A DNA stretch of 64,000 nucleotides from Anastrepha obliqua (taxonomy: Eukaryota > Arthropoda > Insecta > Diptera > Tephritidae). The position numbers and the translations under genes are program-made. The notes beneath the pieces are model-generated. The model did not search any database and was not told where the DNA came from. It was given only the letters and a program-made list of their open reading frames with translations. The DNA lies in contig NC_072894.1 in assembly GCF_027943255.1 (NCBI RefSeq), forward strand, positions 75,369,601-75,433,600, given 5' to 3'. Positions within the stretch are counted from its first letter, which is position 1, and the number at the start of each line of letters is the position of its first letter. Shown piece after piece: positions 10,516-21,849 of the stretch.

Positions 10516-12266
10516 GCTTACTTGGTAACCAACCAAGATTAGGCTACTTGAATGGCTTCCCACTTTTTTATTAAGCGGAAACTGAACACCAGATAAAAGA
10601 AGTTTGCCATTACTTTGCATTGGCGCATTCAAAGAAAGGTATTCAGATGTTACGTACTTTAACAATCTAGACAGCGCAGTAAAAATATCAAGGAGAGTCT
10701 CTGGGACAGATGAGTTTTTTCTACCTCAAAAATTATTTTTAGCACTTCAGTGTGAAAAATTGGACGTTTCATATTTTGCAAAATAAATAATTATAGTGAT
10801 TACCTAGAATAAATTTTGATTTAAACAAAAGTTAGATTTTATAGAAAATATTTCTAAAAAATAAGACAATTCGTTCGTATTTATTGAAATGACCAATAAA
10901 ATATTTAAAATAGAAACAAAAAAACAATGCGAACGACTATTAGCAAATTCAATTGCTAGTTTGTCATGAAATTTCGTATGTATGTCTGCATGTATTTATG
11001 TATGCATATATGTATGCACATACATTCTGCATATTTGCACTTGCGTTTCTGTATATAATATTTACATTTGTGCGACTTTACCGCCATAAAAACGTATACA
11101 ATATCACAGCAATTGACGATTGATGGCCGACTGACGGCTTTGACAGCGATTGCCCTGATGCCGTTTGAGGCGGAGTGATCGTGGCGTCGGTGGCGATTGA
11201 CGATGACGACGGTGCAACCAAGCTGCTACTTAGTATTATTGTTGCAGCAGCAATATTGGCTTGTGTCACCAAATGAGAGCACACACCTACTTGCACACGC
11301 ACACGTGTGTGTATATATTTTAAAACTCACACTTATTTACTTGCCATGCACAAATACTCGCACAATTCTGTATAGCTTGCAACTTGCCATTCGAATGGCT
11401 GCAATGTTGGGAAGTGGGAGCGGAGGTAGTGAGGGGTACCTTCGACAGTCAAGTGAATAGTAAAGTAGCTCTCTAGGCAAGAATCTGTCAACTGCAATTG
11501 CTGTCAACAGTTGGCTTGCAGGCACAAAAAATATCCAACACACCCGTGGTTGCACACATCAATATCAACATACATACATACACACGAGCGTATACGTAGG
11601 CGCACGTACATATGTCGTCAAGTGAACTACTGGAAGATGGAAAATAAAATTTTGCAAAAATTTACATAAGTAAAATTAATGCTAAAAATAAGAAAACTGT
11701 AAAATCAAAGAACTACCAAGAAACAAAAAAAAAACGAAACAATAATTGCTGCGTTTCATAAGCCAAATGAGAACAAATGCATCAATTCGACTTAGATTTT
11801 CTGCTTTGTTTGGTTTTTGCGCCGTTTGTGGTTTGTTGTGTGCTCTATAGTATTTTTTTACTCTAATCTTCGCAAATTTCTAATACCCAATGCATTACAG
11901 TCAGCGTCAAAGGAAAGTGTACGCCACATATTAATAAATTTTGAGTATTTATTTATTTATTTTATAGTTTGAATTATTTTTCTGGAAAAACATAATTCAT
12001 ACGACAACAAAATCCTTGTTTTAAACTTTGCATAAAATTTATAAGAATTCAGTAAATTTTCTTCAAAGTTTCAAACTTTTTACCCAGCATTTTTAGAAAA
12101 TGTCGCGTATGCAGTTTTATAGAAATATGTATAATTTTGTAGTTTTGCTGTAGAGGTTGTGTCACTAAGATGACTATATTTCCGTAAAAATTCGGAATAT
12201 TAAAAAATCGTTTGGGGACAATATTTTCGAGTATTTAATCTACATAAATAAGAAGAAAACGTTCGG
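10516..12266. other. Host-like non-coding DNA
   Basis: No TE signature recognised. Holds ATGTATG/CATACATA and CA/GT microsatellite tracts (10975-11030, 11275-11320, 11570-11600) and GATGACGACGG-type repeats. The minus frame at 11078-11302 (serine/alanine-rich) and the other open frames are short and lack start or domain support. Likely intergenic or intronic. Confidence 0.45.
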
Positions 12267-12311
12267 GGGCCGCCGTAGCCGAATGAGTTGGTGCGTGACT
12301 ACCATTCGGAA
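12267..12311 (+). repeat. tRNA-derived SINE, copy B, 5' part
   Basis: The first 45 bp of a SINE, with a well-kept A box (TAGCCGAATGA, 12276-12286). It is interrupted by a LINE insertion; the rest of the SINE resumes at 13021/13032. The interrupted point carries the duplicated target ACCATTCGGAA (12301-12311 and 13021-13031). Confidence 0.92.
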
Positions 12312-13020
12312 CAATCTGATGCAGGGATATCTTAACGTAGTTGTTGGATGGGCAACGGATTGCGGCCTGTCGGTGAATCCTCTTAAGACGGAGCTCGTCT
12401 TATTTACGAGGAAGCATAAAATACCCAAAGCTCAACTTCCCTCACTAAGGGGCGCTCCTCTGTTGCTTTCTGACAAGGTAAAGTACCTAGGTATTATCCT
12501 TGACAGCAAGCTTACATGGAAGCCCAATATTGAGGAAAGAGTGAGGAAGGCAACAGTCGCCTTGTATGAATGCAAGGGCGCAATTGGTAAAAGATGGGGC
12601 CTCTCGCCCAGGGTTATTTTCTGGCTATATAATACTATTGTAAAGCCTATCTTGTTATATGGAGTCATAGTCTGGTGGAACTCACTAGAGAAGACGACAT
12701 TGGTGAAGAAGCTAGAGAGAGTTCAGAGGTCGGCACTCATTGGAATCAGTGGGCCACTTCGAACGACTCCTACTCTGGCTGGCACATTAAAAATCTGATG
12801 AATTTCATCAGCAGCATTAAGCGGTCGACGCAAATATAGTCATCGTTCGTAATCCACACGCTCCTAACCATCCCAGCACCATCTCTCCCCGCCCTCTCGC
12901 TGTATCCCATCGGTCTTTCTCTCCCGCCTCACCCCTCCATAATGGCATCACAAAGGACGAAGCCTTCTTCGTCCAAGTGTGCCCATTCCCTGGGCAACCA
13001 TACCAACCTAACCTAACCTA
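12312..13020 (+). mobile_element. 5'-truncated LOA/R1-like LINE inserted in a SINE
   Basis: A LINE copy cut at its 5' end, with an 11-bp target site duplication and a (CCTAA)3-like 3' tail (13004-13020). The open part (12315-12798) encodes the RT thumb/connection region: ATDCGLSVNPLKTELVLFTR, KYLGIILDSKLTWKP, RWGLSPRVIFWLYN, PILLYGVIVWW and KLERVQRSALIGISG. The RT active-site motif lies upstream of the truncation and is absent. Downstream of codon ~170 the RNase H region is deleted and a C-rich 3' UTR follows. The frame is uninterrupted for 161 codons, which suggests a fairly young insertion. The same family appears at 30975-32297. Typical target-primed reverse transcription product. Confidence 0.9.
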
Positions 13021-13285
13021 ACCATTCGGAATTCGCAGAGAACGTAGGTTCGAATCTCGGTGAAGGACCAAAGTCAACAAAACGTTTTTTCTAATTGCGG
13101 TCGCTCCTTGGCAGGCCATGACAAACCTCTGAGTGTTTTTCTGCCATGAAAAAGCTCCTCATAAAAAATATCTGCCGTTCGAAATCGGCTTGAAACTGTA
13201 GCTGTCCCTCCATTTCTGGAATAACATCAAGACGCACGCCATAAATAGGAGGAGGAGTTCAGCCAAACACCCAAAAATGAGAATT
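13021..13285 (+). repeat. tRNA-derived SINE, copy B, 3' part
   Basis: Continues from 12311 after the LINE. Begins with the second copy of the target duplication, then AGAGAACGTAGGTTCGAAT containing a perfect-looking B box (GGTTCGAATCT, 13047-13057), AATTGCGGTCGCTCC, CTGCCATGAAAAAGCTCCTC, ATATCTGCCGTTCGAAATC, CCCTCCATTTCTGG and GGAGGAGGAGTTCAGCCAA. It lacks the last 20 bp (GCGCC motif). Together with 12267-12311 it makes one element of about 300 bp. Confidence 0.92.
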
Positions 13286-13289
13286 TTTT

Positions 13290-14395
13290 TCTTCAAATGA
13301 GACGAGGGCTTGAAGTACGCGGTCCTATGGTTAAAAAACATGCACTCTATACAGTCTCGTATACTAAAAATACTGAATTCTCTGTATGTTTTTGTGGGTT
13401 TTGCATTACAATGAAATGAGCGGACAATTTTTTGTATTTTATGTTGAGAAGTGTGTAAAATATTTGCATATTCTGTTTTTTCATTTCCACAAAATATTCT
13501 GAAATATAGAACACTTTCCAAAAAAATTCGTATCTGTATCAAATAAGGTGTGAGTGACTGTAGTTAAAACCATAATATGAAGTTAAGCGTCTAGAATGTT
13601 ACTTATATGGTGCAGGGAAGGAACTTGTGAAGCAGCATAGATTTGTGGTGGAGCAGAGACTCTAACCTTAACAAAATACTCATTTTCTGTTTAAACATTT
13701 TGGTTGAAGAAAAGGAAGATGTACTCCATTTCACTCCCTTATACAATACATTTATGCCAAAAGAGAAATTAATATTCGGAACTATCTTCAAAACGTGCAG
13801 CGTTTTGACTTTTAACTCCTTAGACGCATTAAAACGGTATCCCCGCTGCGTAATCTTCAGGAATATCCAAAAATCTTCCGGTGCTTAGTTTGAAACTTGA
13901 CTTACTATTGCCCTTGCTATAGAATGAACTATTTTTTTATAAAAAAATAATTGAAATTGAAAAATAAACAAAGTAATAGCTAAGGTTTGTCAATGTGTGG
14001 CGCTTTTAGAATTTCGCACTGGAGTGTCTACATCACCACGAACAAATCCACGCTCACGTATGTATGTATGGATGTATGCAAAAGTGCGCTATAAATGCCC
14101 ATGTAGGTCAGTGTTTATGCATAAATGAGCTGCAAATAGGCAGAAATAACAAGACAAATGCGAGGACGTGAATGGAATAGAATTTCAATAAAAAAACTTT
14201 ACCTATTGGCCTTTGGTATATTAACAATTCATATAAGTTTATTATTTTTATACCAAATGCAATGGTAGTGACTAGGGTATGATAACTATTTTTGCTTAAA
14301 GGTTGTTTCTAATAGCCTAACTTCTAGCAGAGATATGAGACGGTCCTTTTAAGGTAAGTACTGTTAGACTGGGGTGAACTTGAAATACCTAATTC
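13290..14395. other. No gene recognised
   Basis: AT-rich. The minus frame at 13159-13542 (127 codons) overlaps the SINE and lacks any domain; 13643-13888 likewise. I see no TE ends. Confidence 0.4.
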
Positions 14396-14399
14396 AACA

Positions 14400-14905
14400 A
14401 AACTAAGTACACTTATCGCTGAGCGCATCTCATGCGCTTATAGAAAAGTATGGGATGACGCAATATGCGTTTTGCCAGAAAGATACCAGTTGACATCCAT
14501 GCACTGAAGCTGTATCACCTATATGAAGAGCAAAGGGGTAAAAACGGACTGGAGCAGAAAAAATCAGCAGAAAGAACGCGATCATTCGCCAAATCGAAAA
14601 AAGATGGGAGGAGTCAACCAAAGGTCGTTGGACGTACAAATTTATACAAAATCTCGAAGGGTGGATGAAAAGGAAGCACGTCTATATTGATTATTACATA
14701 TCTCAGATACTTACCGGACATGGCTGCATCATAGAACACCTGCGATGTTTCCTGCTGGCTGACAGACCTTTTTGCCCCAGTTACTCTAATACACTTGGGA
14801 GGGCGGAACGAGTAGCATTTCTTTGCAAACGTTTCTGTGAAGAACGAGCAGTACTGTAGAAGCCATTCGAACGTCCGTTGTCTCACAAATGATTTCTCTG
14901 GGATA
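14400..14905 (+). pseudogene. R1-like LINE ORF2 C-terminus
   Basis: Reading across frames gives STLIAERISCAYRKVWDDA (14408), IPVDIHALKLYHLYEEQRGK (14486), STKGRWTYKF-type and LEGWMKRKHVYIDYYISQIL (14655) followed by TGHGC (14713), then a Cys-rich end (FLLADRPFCPSY, FLCKRFCEER). This order is the RNase H-less C-terminal domain with the zinc finger of R1-clade LINEs. At least three frameshifts. Similar ends are found at 17500-17700 (+) and 26600-26990 (-). Confidence 0.75.
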
Positions 14906-14984
14906 CGTGCTCACTCATAGCTGCAAGGGATGCCGTAAAAACGTTCTCGGCTACATTCGGAACCCAAGTCCCCGGTTTCTAAAT

Positions 14985-15345
14985 CATTCCCAAATAATGC
15001 ATTCACTTGGAGAGGGATTGGCGGGTAACTCCTAATACTGAAGCAAGCTCTTTTTACGTTTGCCACAGATCCTCAATGAGCAATGTCTACAATTCAGCGT
15101 CTTCGAAGGTTTTTGGTGTTCCTTCACGCGGACAGCCGTCAACATTAAAATCACCCTCTTTGAAGCGACGAAACCAATCTCGGCACGTTGTTTCGCTTAA
15201 AGCAGCATCTCCGTAAACTTTTTGTAGCTCTCAATGCGCTTGAGCCGCCGTTTTTTTCGAATGAAAAAAAATCAACACTTCCCGCAAATGACGATTATTC
15301 GAACCACAAAATCAGACATTTTCACAAAACCCAAAGTATATGATA
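14985..15345 (-). pseudogene. Mariner transposase N-terminal fragment
   Basis: The minus strand reads MSDFVVR at about 15320, then KTAAQAH and LQKVYGDAALSETTCRDWF (15235-15175), FKEGDFNVDGCPREGTPKTF (15168-15110), a LIEDLWQT stretch and LASVLGVTRQSLSK near 15020. This is the double helix-turn-helix DNA-binding domain of mariner transposases (pattern xYGxxALSxxTxRDWFxRFKxGDF). The catalytic domain is missing. Frame slips near 15250 and a stop near 15050. It belongs to a different mariner lineage from the copies at 957 and 41060. Confidence 0.75.
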
Positions 15346-15769
15346 CCAAAACAAAATCACTAATGTGTCGAAGCAGTTTGTTTACCATATGTCTAAGCTT
15401 GGTTTATGACGTTTAGGTTATGTTAGAATCGACTAGCACATACTACTGGCGGCATCTATTGACAAACAGAGAGAACTTAGTTGCGCACCTAATATATAAT
15501 ATACCTGTGGGGGAATTGCTGATCAACAGTTGGCCAATTCATCGGCAATTGCATTCCTTGTGGCTGTCATTGTACAAGGGAGGTCTTCGTGTTCTCGATG
15601 GCGTCGACTGTTGGCCAAGGTGTTTTCATATCAGTTTATCAATCGCTTTATAAATAAAAATTCATTAAAATTTACTCTATCGCTTTTAAAATAGGCTAAG
15701 CGCTTAATCCAATCAAACCTTTTCCAGAAAAAATTCTACATCCACCCATTTTTGAGCTCTTAATGCCGC

Positions 15770-15907
15770 CCCCGAATGGCAGATGGTTTTTATTAGGAGC
15801 TTTTTGATGACAGAAATGATCTTAGAGGCTTGTCATTGTCACAGGATTTCGAACCGTTGCACTTCTGAATCATAGTCACGCACAGACCTATTCCACTGTG
15901 GCTATGA
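15770..15907 (-). repeat. tRNA-derived SINE, copy C (degenerate)
   Basis: Minus-strand SINE fragment. From right to left it has a decayed A box (CATAGCCACAGTGG region), GTGCGTGACTATGATTC, a B-box relic (GGTTCGAAATCC), and the CTAAGATCATTTCTGTCATC / AAAAGCTCCTAATAAAAACC body. The 3' third is missing. Old copy. Confidence 0.6.
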
Positions 15908-17490
15908 TTATATAGACAAACTTTCACCATTGGCGTGTGAGGAGCTTTTAAGGGCAATTATGTTGCCGCTTCCTAAAAGGTCGGGTTTCTAATGTGCCAT
16001 CATTTCATAGAAATTTAGGAGCAACACTTACCCAGCTTGTGGAATTTTTTTGAAGGCGTTGAAGAGAAATTATGTCAAATACTGACAACTATTTGTAACT
16101 TACCAGAAGATAAATTTGGCGGGTGATTTCTAATCAGAAATTTTCTAATTAACTAATCGCTCTTTACTGCAATTTCGTTGTTTGTTCTTCAGGACTCACA
16201 GTACTTGTGAGCCGAAATGGGATCCTTGATGGAACAAACTCTTCTACTTAACATACAAATAACTACAGCTTCTACAAGGGAGCCCCCACAGTACAACATT
16301 TGGTTAATTTTCCACATCAGATACGTAGCAACTCCCGTCACTAAGCACTAATGTTGGCAACATTGAGTGCAAAAAGTTGATTGGCAATAATTACTTTTAA
16401 GGTTCTTCAAGCCGCAGCAACTGTTGCCACTTTTGGAGGGGGTGGCATCGCACAAGCAAGCGAATATAATAACAATAACTTAGCCATATCGTTGTTTAAT
16501 GTCAAAGTGGCACAGTATGTAACGCTTACAAATAAATCCAAATAGCTGGCAAACTCACTTAGTGCCCAACACCATGACAGATTGCTAGTCTAGGTGACGG
16601 ACTGAGTGACTGTCAAGATTTAATACGGCTCTTTTGTGCTTTTGGTGTTATTGACGCTTAAATTAAACTTTATTTTATTTTGCCGCCAGTGAGGTGCAAC
16701 AACAAACATATGTACGAGTTCATATTATACGAGTATGTAGATATTAACTTTGCAGTAGCAACTTGGGTATGACAAAATATCGCGCAACAAATCAAAGCAT
16801 TGAATCGCAAGCGTTTGGGAAAAATTTGGAACAAGGTTGTGGCGCGTATGCGCATACTCACACACACGTATGTACTTAAATATATTGCAGATATTGTATA
16901 CACAAATAAATTGTCATATCTGTAGGTATAATTATATATATGTACATGCACATATTGTTGTTGTTAGTTTAAAATGCGCCAAAGTAGCAAATGACAACAA
17001 TTGTTGCACAGCAGTCAATCTATGCGTCTGTTTCTGCTTTTGTTGCCATTCTGCTCGCAGCGTTTCTTTGATGTTGCGCTTTGTTGTTCTTGTATTGCCT
17101 GTCGAATGTGATATGTGATATGCACACTTTTTTTACATACGCCTTGCGGTGTGCTGCTAAGCATATATGTATGTATAGAAGTAAATATGCCTTTAATTTT
17201 TTGTTTGTGTTTACACTCACAGCTTCCAAATTAAACGTATTTATATTTTTGCTAAACTGTTTTTTCTGCGCACTCCAGTGAGCGTGAGACCTTCGTACTG
17301 GCTATTTGCCTATATAGAAGGAGTTCTGCACGCCCTGCGCGTGAGTGCGATTAAAGGTAGTAGGCAATAGAGATACCGTATTTTAAACCGATTAAATTAG
17401 AAATAGATCGACAAATTAATCATTCATTTGATATACAATTATACACAGTGTTTATCATGCGAGGCACTGTCACTTCAGTAGGGTTCTTTC
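15908..17490. other. Host-like non-coding DNA
   Basis: No TE recognised. Contains CACACACGTATG and ATATATGTACATGCACATA tracts (16855-16960). Open frames (16670-16951 minus, 16837-17118 plus) run through repeats and have no domain. Probably intergenic or intronic. Confidence 0.45.
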
Positions 17491-17499
17491 AAAACTTTA

Positions 17500-17700
17500 C
17501 AGGTATCGAAGCCTTGCTACGTGGTTACGACGAAGACACACGAAGTGGATACGGCTGCTTCCAGTATTATCTGCATATACTTAATCTCTCCGCTTCACCA
17601 CACTGTCTTACCTGCCCAGAGGAGGTTGAAGGTGCGCGAACAGCTACTCTTCTACTGTCCAAGATTCGCAAGAGAACGTGAGGAATCAGTCAAGTGAGAC
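17500..17700 (+). pseudogene. R1-like LINE ORF2 zinc-finger end
   Basis: SGYGCFQYYLHILNLS (17551) and CLTCPEEVEGAR (17608) in one frame, then EQLLFYCPRFAREREESV in the next (17640-17695). This is the Cys-His zinc knuckle at the end of R1-type ORF2 (GYGCF...C..C...H/L..CPRFAxER). One frameshift. Short fragment. Confidence 0.65.
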
Positions 17701-17829
17701 AAATTTAACTGGCAGTATATGCAATTCTAAATATTATTGGAATGCTACATGCAAGTTTGTCAAGCAACTGTTGCATACGCTACGCAAGCATGATGAAATA
17801 AGGCGAACAATAAAGCTGTTGCAGCAGCC

Positions 17830-19300
17830 GCAGCTAGAAATAAATAACATCGACACGCCCATTCACCTGTTTTGTTTTTTTACAAGTTCACCTGTTCAGC
17901 TGACGTGATTCCCTCTCTATCGCGCAGCTGACTATTTTTTTTATTCTACTAAATGTCAACAGCACACGAAATAAATTTCAGCCGGTATAAAATGAGTTGG
18001 TAGAAATTTTTTTTCGACACGTTTCGCAGCATCCCACGCACGTACCACCGCTACTGGACCAGGTGACGGTTGGTTTCGTTATCCATTGGATGGCGTGTGC
18101 CTTCAGTATTAAAATCAGTCGGCATGAAATGTTGAAGTCAAAATGACCCCTGGCTCCCTTGGCTAGGTAGAGAGCGATCCGCACGCTCCTGTATCCCAAA
18201 AACCCCTAACAAAACAAAAACAAAAAACAAAAAAAAAACTATTCAACCGTATCGTCTGAAATTCTAATATGTTGTTTACAACATCAACGGCTATCTCCCG
18301 TACTAGAATCATATTATTATTTCAATTAACTCGTATTTTTTGGATTGAAAAACTGAAAAAAACGATTTTTAGAGTGCCAACAACAACACCGCGAAATTTT
18401 GTAAAAAAAATGTTTGTTGTTTTTTTTATTCTAGTACAGAACATAGCTACAGTCATACTGATTTACAATTTTTTTGGTTTTTGTGTTTCAGATAAACAAA
18501 AGAGCCAAAATGGACAAAACCGTCCAGGTTAAGTTTTTAGCGGGAGGGTCAACTTCAGCGCAATTTTTAAAATTATGAAAATTAAAAAAAATGTCTTTTT
18601 CATTTTTGTATGTAAAAGAAGTTAAATAAAAAACCTAAAAAATTTAAATATCATTTTTCATTTTTTTTATCGTAAAAAAAATTCCTGAAAATACCCTCAA
18701 TTTTCGAGCTCTAGACCACCGGTCTATTGTTAGCCCCTCAAGAGGGCTAATAAGCTAATGCGTTGTCATAATCGATTCACTTGTAAATATATATTTTATA
18801 CTTACATACACATGTGTATATCTTTTAGTCTCATTATGTCTCAGTGATTTCCACATTTACTGCGTGAATGTAAGAATATACCTATACATATTTATAAGAA
18901 TGTAAATACACCTATACCTTTGTACTTATTTGTATCAATTTCTCAGCTTACATCTAAAAACACACAATTTTTCAGTCATTTTAGTACTTATCGCTAACAG
19001 CAGGCTAATTGAGTTTTATTTGTTTTACGTTTCAGTTTTGCAACTCATTTGTGAAAATTATGTGAAAAAGCGTTTGCTGTTCGTCTTATACTGTTGCACT
19101 ATTTCACCAATATATAAACTAGTATAAACAGGGTAGTCCATTATCCCTGATTCGGCTATGCATAAAAAGCGCGCGAATATTTTTGAATGAGTGTTATTTG
19201 TTAGAAAGAGTAAGCCTTACGAATACTCGTCTCATTAAATTGATTTCCATGGTTTATACTGAACTTTTCTGACAAATCAGATTTTGAATACCTTTACGCT
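17830..19300. other. No gene recognised
   Basis: AT-rich DNA with long A/T runs at 18220-18240 and 18570-18670 and a small GTTAGCCCCTC / GAGGGCTAAT hairpin (18729-18751). Open frames lack domains. Confidence 0.4.
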
Positions 19301-19450
19301 GGTTTCAGCATTTTTTCTAATACTCCCTCCCAATGGAAAACCTCCATGAAAAAGCTCCTCATAAAAGATATCTGCCATTCGGAGTCGACTTGAAACTGTA
19401 GATCCGTCCATTTGTGGTGAGGAGGAGCTCGGTCAAGCGCCAATTACTGA
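19301..19450 (+). repeat. tRNA-derived SINE, copy D (3' half)
   Basis: SINE without its tRNA head: TTTTTTCTAATACTCCCTCC, ATGAAAAAGCTCCTCATAA, GATATCTGCCATTCGGAGTC, GACTTGAAACTGTAGATC, TCCATTTGTGG, GGAGGAGCTCGGTCAAGCGC and CAATTACTG at the 3' end. Small internal deletions. Confidence 0.8.
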
Positions 19451-19459
19451 GTATTTTCT

Positions 19460-19790
19460 AATTCCATCATTGTTCGCAAATGTCAGGCTTCTCTTCACCA
19501 GATGGCGAAATATTTCCGCATACATTTGTTATTGGGTGCCTGGAAATAGCGGCATACCAGGGAATTGTAGGGCAAACAAATTAGTGTGAAAGCGCATTAC
19601 TACTCGCCCCCTTCTTGGTATGGAGATTGTAGGTATACCCCTCTCAACCTACAATTTGCGTGGTATAAATAGGATTGTCACTTCTGCCAACACGAGATGC
19701 GTAGTTAGTCTGACATGTAATGCTACAAAAATAATTTGGCCAGAATGGGACATCAGGCGCTCAAAGCTTGTTTCGTTCTAAGAACATCCC
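19460..19790 (+). pseudogene. R1/LOA-like RNase H region fragment
   Basis: In broken frames: YWVPGNSGIPGNCRANKLV (about 19530-19585) carries the WVPGHxxIxGNxxAD-type RNase H motif of LOA/R1-like LINEs, followed by RPLLGMEIVGIPLSTYN (19606) and TSANTRCVVSLTCNATKIIW (19680). 5' and 3' truncated. It follows SINE copy D directly. Confidence 0.6.
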
Positions 19791-19799
19791 TACTGACCA

Positions 19800-20439
19800 T
19801 TTTTGTAAAATATTTTGTGGGAATTTTTTTAATCCTCTATCGACCCTTTAACGAACTTTATATTTTTCAGATTTTTAAAAGAAAGGGCCGAAATGAAATG
19901 AGAAATTACTCAACGTGTTAATATAAATCTATTTGGGATATGTGAAGTGATTTAGTTATCATTGTCTAGTGTTTGCTCTTCAAGAGAGGATTTTGTCTCT
20001 CTGATTAAAAACAGTTAGGAAAGTACACAAATCTCGGAGCAAAGCAACGAGAGTTATTTTGCATAATTCCAAATATCCGGATTCGGGCAAAAATTTCCCC
20101 TGCAACTCAAAAATATATAAAGCAATATATAAAGCTCGTATTTGCTAAAACTTTTGAGCTTAGAGGGTATTTCCCCTGAAAACAAAAAAAAATCAATACA
20201 GTAATTAAAGTACTGATGACCGCTTAAATCGCCATAAAACAGATAAAAATCTAAAAAACCTAATCTTCCATAGGAGAGAACCATTAGCAATACGTTATGT
20301 AGAAGTCTAAAATGTGATTACTAAATTAAAAATCAGAGTATTTTGAAAAAAATTGTTGTAGATTCTGCCAGCGATTTTCATTCTGTTAAAAGTATTTCAC
20401 AAGTTTCTTCTATTCTCGATCGGTCCTAGGAAAGCAGTC
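19800..20439. other. No gene recognised
   Basis: AT-rich. The open frames (19736-19921, 20054-20290 minus) carry no motif. Confidence 0.4.
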
Positions 20440-20577
20440 TGCTCGACCCTCCGAGTGAAATTCCGTTATAAAACCATCCACTCTGCGGAAGCAGTCTAAA
20501 ACTGCACGGACCTCCATTCGTGGGAAAACCAAAGAACACACATGGCCAATTGAAGGTGAAGCTCGATCTAGACAAAT
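20440..20577 (+). repeat. tRNA-derived SINE, copy E (3' half, diverged)
   Basis: Diverged body and 3' part: CTCCGAGTGAAATTCCGTTA, CTCTGCGGAAGCAGTCTAAA (versus TGCCGTTCGGAGTCGGCTTG in other copies), CCTCCATTCGTGG, and CCAATTGAAGGTGAAGCTCG. Position and order match the SINE, but identity is low, so it may be a subfamily or an old copy. Confidence 0.5.
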
Positions 20578-20579
20578 TT

Positions 20580-21670
20580 CACGACTGTAGGCTAACGATA
20601 GGACAATTCAGCTCTAAATCTTCACATTACTTCGAAATATTTTATCACACATCCGGTTTCCAAAACTAAAATATTTCAATTGTGTGACTACCTACCTTCG
20701 ACATGGTTACGATTACCAATAAAGTGTAAGTGAGCAAATTTGTGATACGTAGCAACCACAAATGCTTACTTACAGTCGTGTAATTATTTTGATATGAAAA
20801 ATGGTTTTCTGCTCTCACAGCTCTTAACAGCCTATGTGGAGCACTTTCCGCTGTCTGCACACATTTGCCTTTCCATTAATTACTGAAAAAGAAAGAAAAT
20901 AAAAATGTATAAAAGTGGAAATCATCGCGTATTAAATTAATAATGCAAAGTATTACAGAAAACATAAAAAGTTTAGTTTGTTTCCAAGATGATTTCCAAA
21001 CAATTGTTTTCACTATCTGTGAAGTAGATAAAGAAAAAATATGCATTCACTCACCGGAAAGTGTTTGCATGTGCGATACATAGTTATGCAGGGGTATGTG
21101 TGTTTATGAGATACGTTTTTTATGAAGTTTGCCACCTCTGACTGTACTTTTAGTTTCCCCCAGGTTTTTTACACGCGAATTTTCATTATGCTCTTGTGAA
21201 TTTCTTGAACCTTCAAGTGCAACGAGCATACAGTAAGAGCAAGCCATCCACTTGCAACCAAACAAACCACTCACCTCACCCTATAGCTGCTAGGGATGGA
21301 CATCGTTTAATGGAAAAACCGGTTCGCGATTAAACGAAGTTGTCACACAGATTACAAGCCGCCCAACACATGGTTTAAAAAAGCTGATATTTATTTACGT
21401 TTGAACGAAAGAAAAGGTATAGAAAAACGACTAAGCTCAATAAGTGCGAAAGTGCTAAATTTGGTATGGCCCAACCAACTTTATATGTCCACGCATATTT
21501 TAGTAAAATTTAATTTGGCATATGGATATATTAACTCCTCCAATCATTCTGAGCCTTTTGGTTTCGGGTATTTTTTAGCTGCTTCAGAAATATCGATATC
21601 GATAAGTATGGTTTGACAGCTGAGAATGGTAAAGTGTGTTGACATTTCCGTTCGGTTAGGTTTTACAAGC
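20580..21670. other. No gene recognised
   Basis: No convincing coding or TE signature. Short open frames only. Confidence 0.4.
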
Positions 21671-21674
21671 CATC

Positions 21675-21830
21675 ATGAATCGTTTAACGCCAGATCGCTT
21701 CCAAATTGTGGAAATTTACTGTTCGCGAAGTTCATAAGACACCGGCGGCTTCATCGGCGCTTATTTCTTTAGAGATGAAGAAGGGGCTGAAGTTACGGTG
21801 AATGGCGAGTGTTATCGAGCGATCTTGACC
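21675..21830 (+). pseudogene. DD41D transposase, internally deleted fragment
   Basis: Starts with an intact-looking ATG (21675) and MNRLTPDRFQIVEIY, the DD41D N-terminus, then jumps by deletion to GGFIGAYFFRDEEGAEVTVN and GECYRAI (21746-21825), part of the catalytic domain between the first and second Asp. Everything else is gone. No TIRs seen. Confidence 0.75.
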
Positions 21831-21849
21831 GAAAAAATAAAATAAATGT

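Noticed and set aside
12283..12798. 171-codon host gene
   Set aside because: It starts in SINE sequence and then reads LINE RT (LGIILDSKLTWKP).
13004..13020. Telomere repeat array
   Set aside because: Only three CCTAA units, at a LINE tail bounded by a target duplication.
12276..13057. A tRNA gene (A box at 12276, B box at 13047)
   Set aside because: The boxes belong to a SINE head; it is split by a LINE, lacks a paired acceptor stem and continues into the SINE body.
13159..13542. 127-codon minus-strand gene
   Set aside because: Overlaps the 3' part of a SINE; no domain; AT-rich chance frame.
18729..18751. Terminator-like hairpin GTTAGCCCCTC / GAGGGCTAAT
   Set aside because: Isolated short palindrome in AT-rich DNA; no gene to serve in a eukaryotic context.
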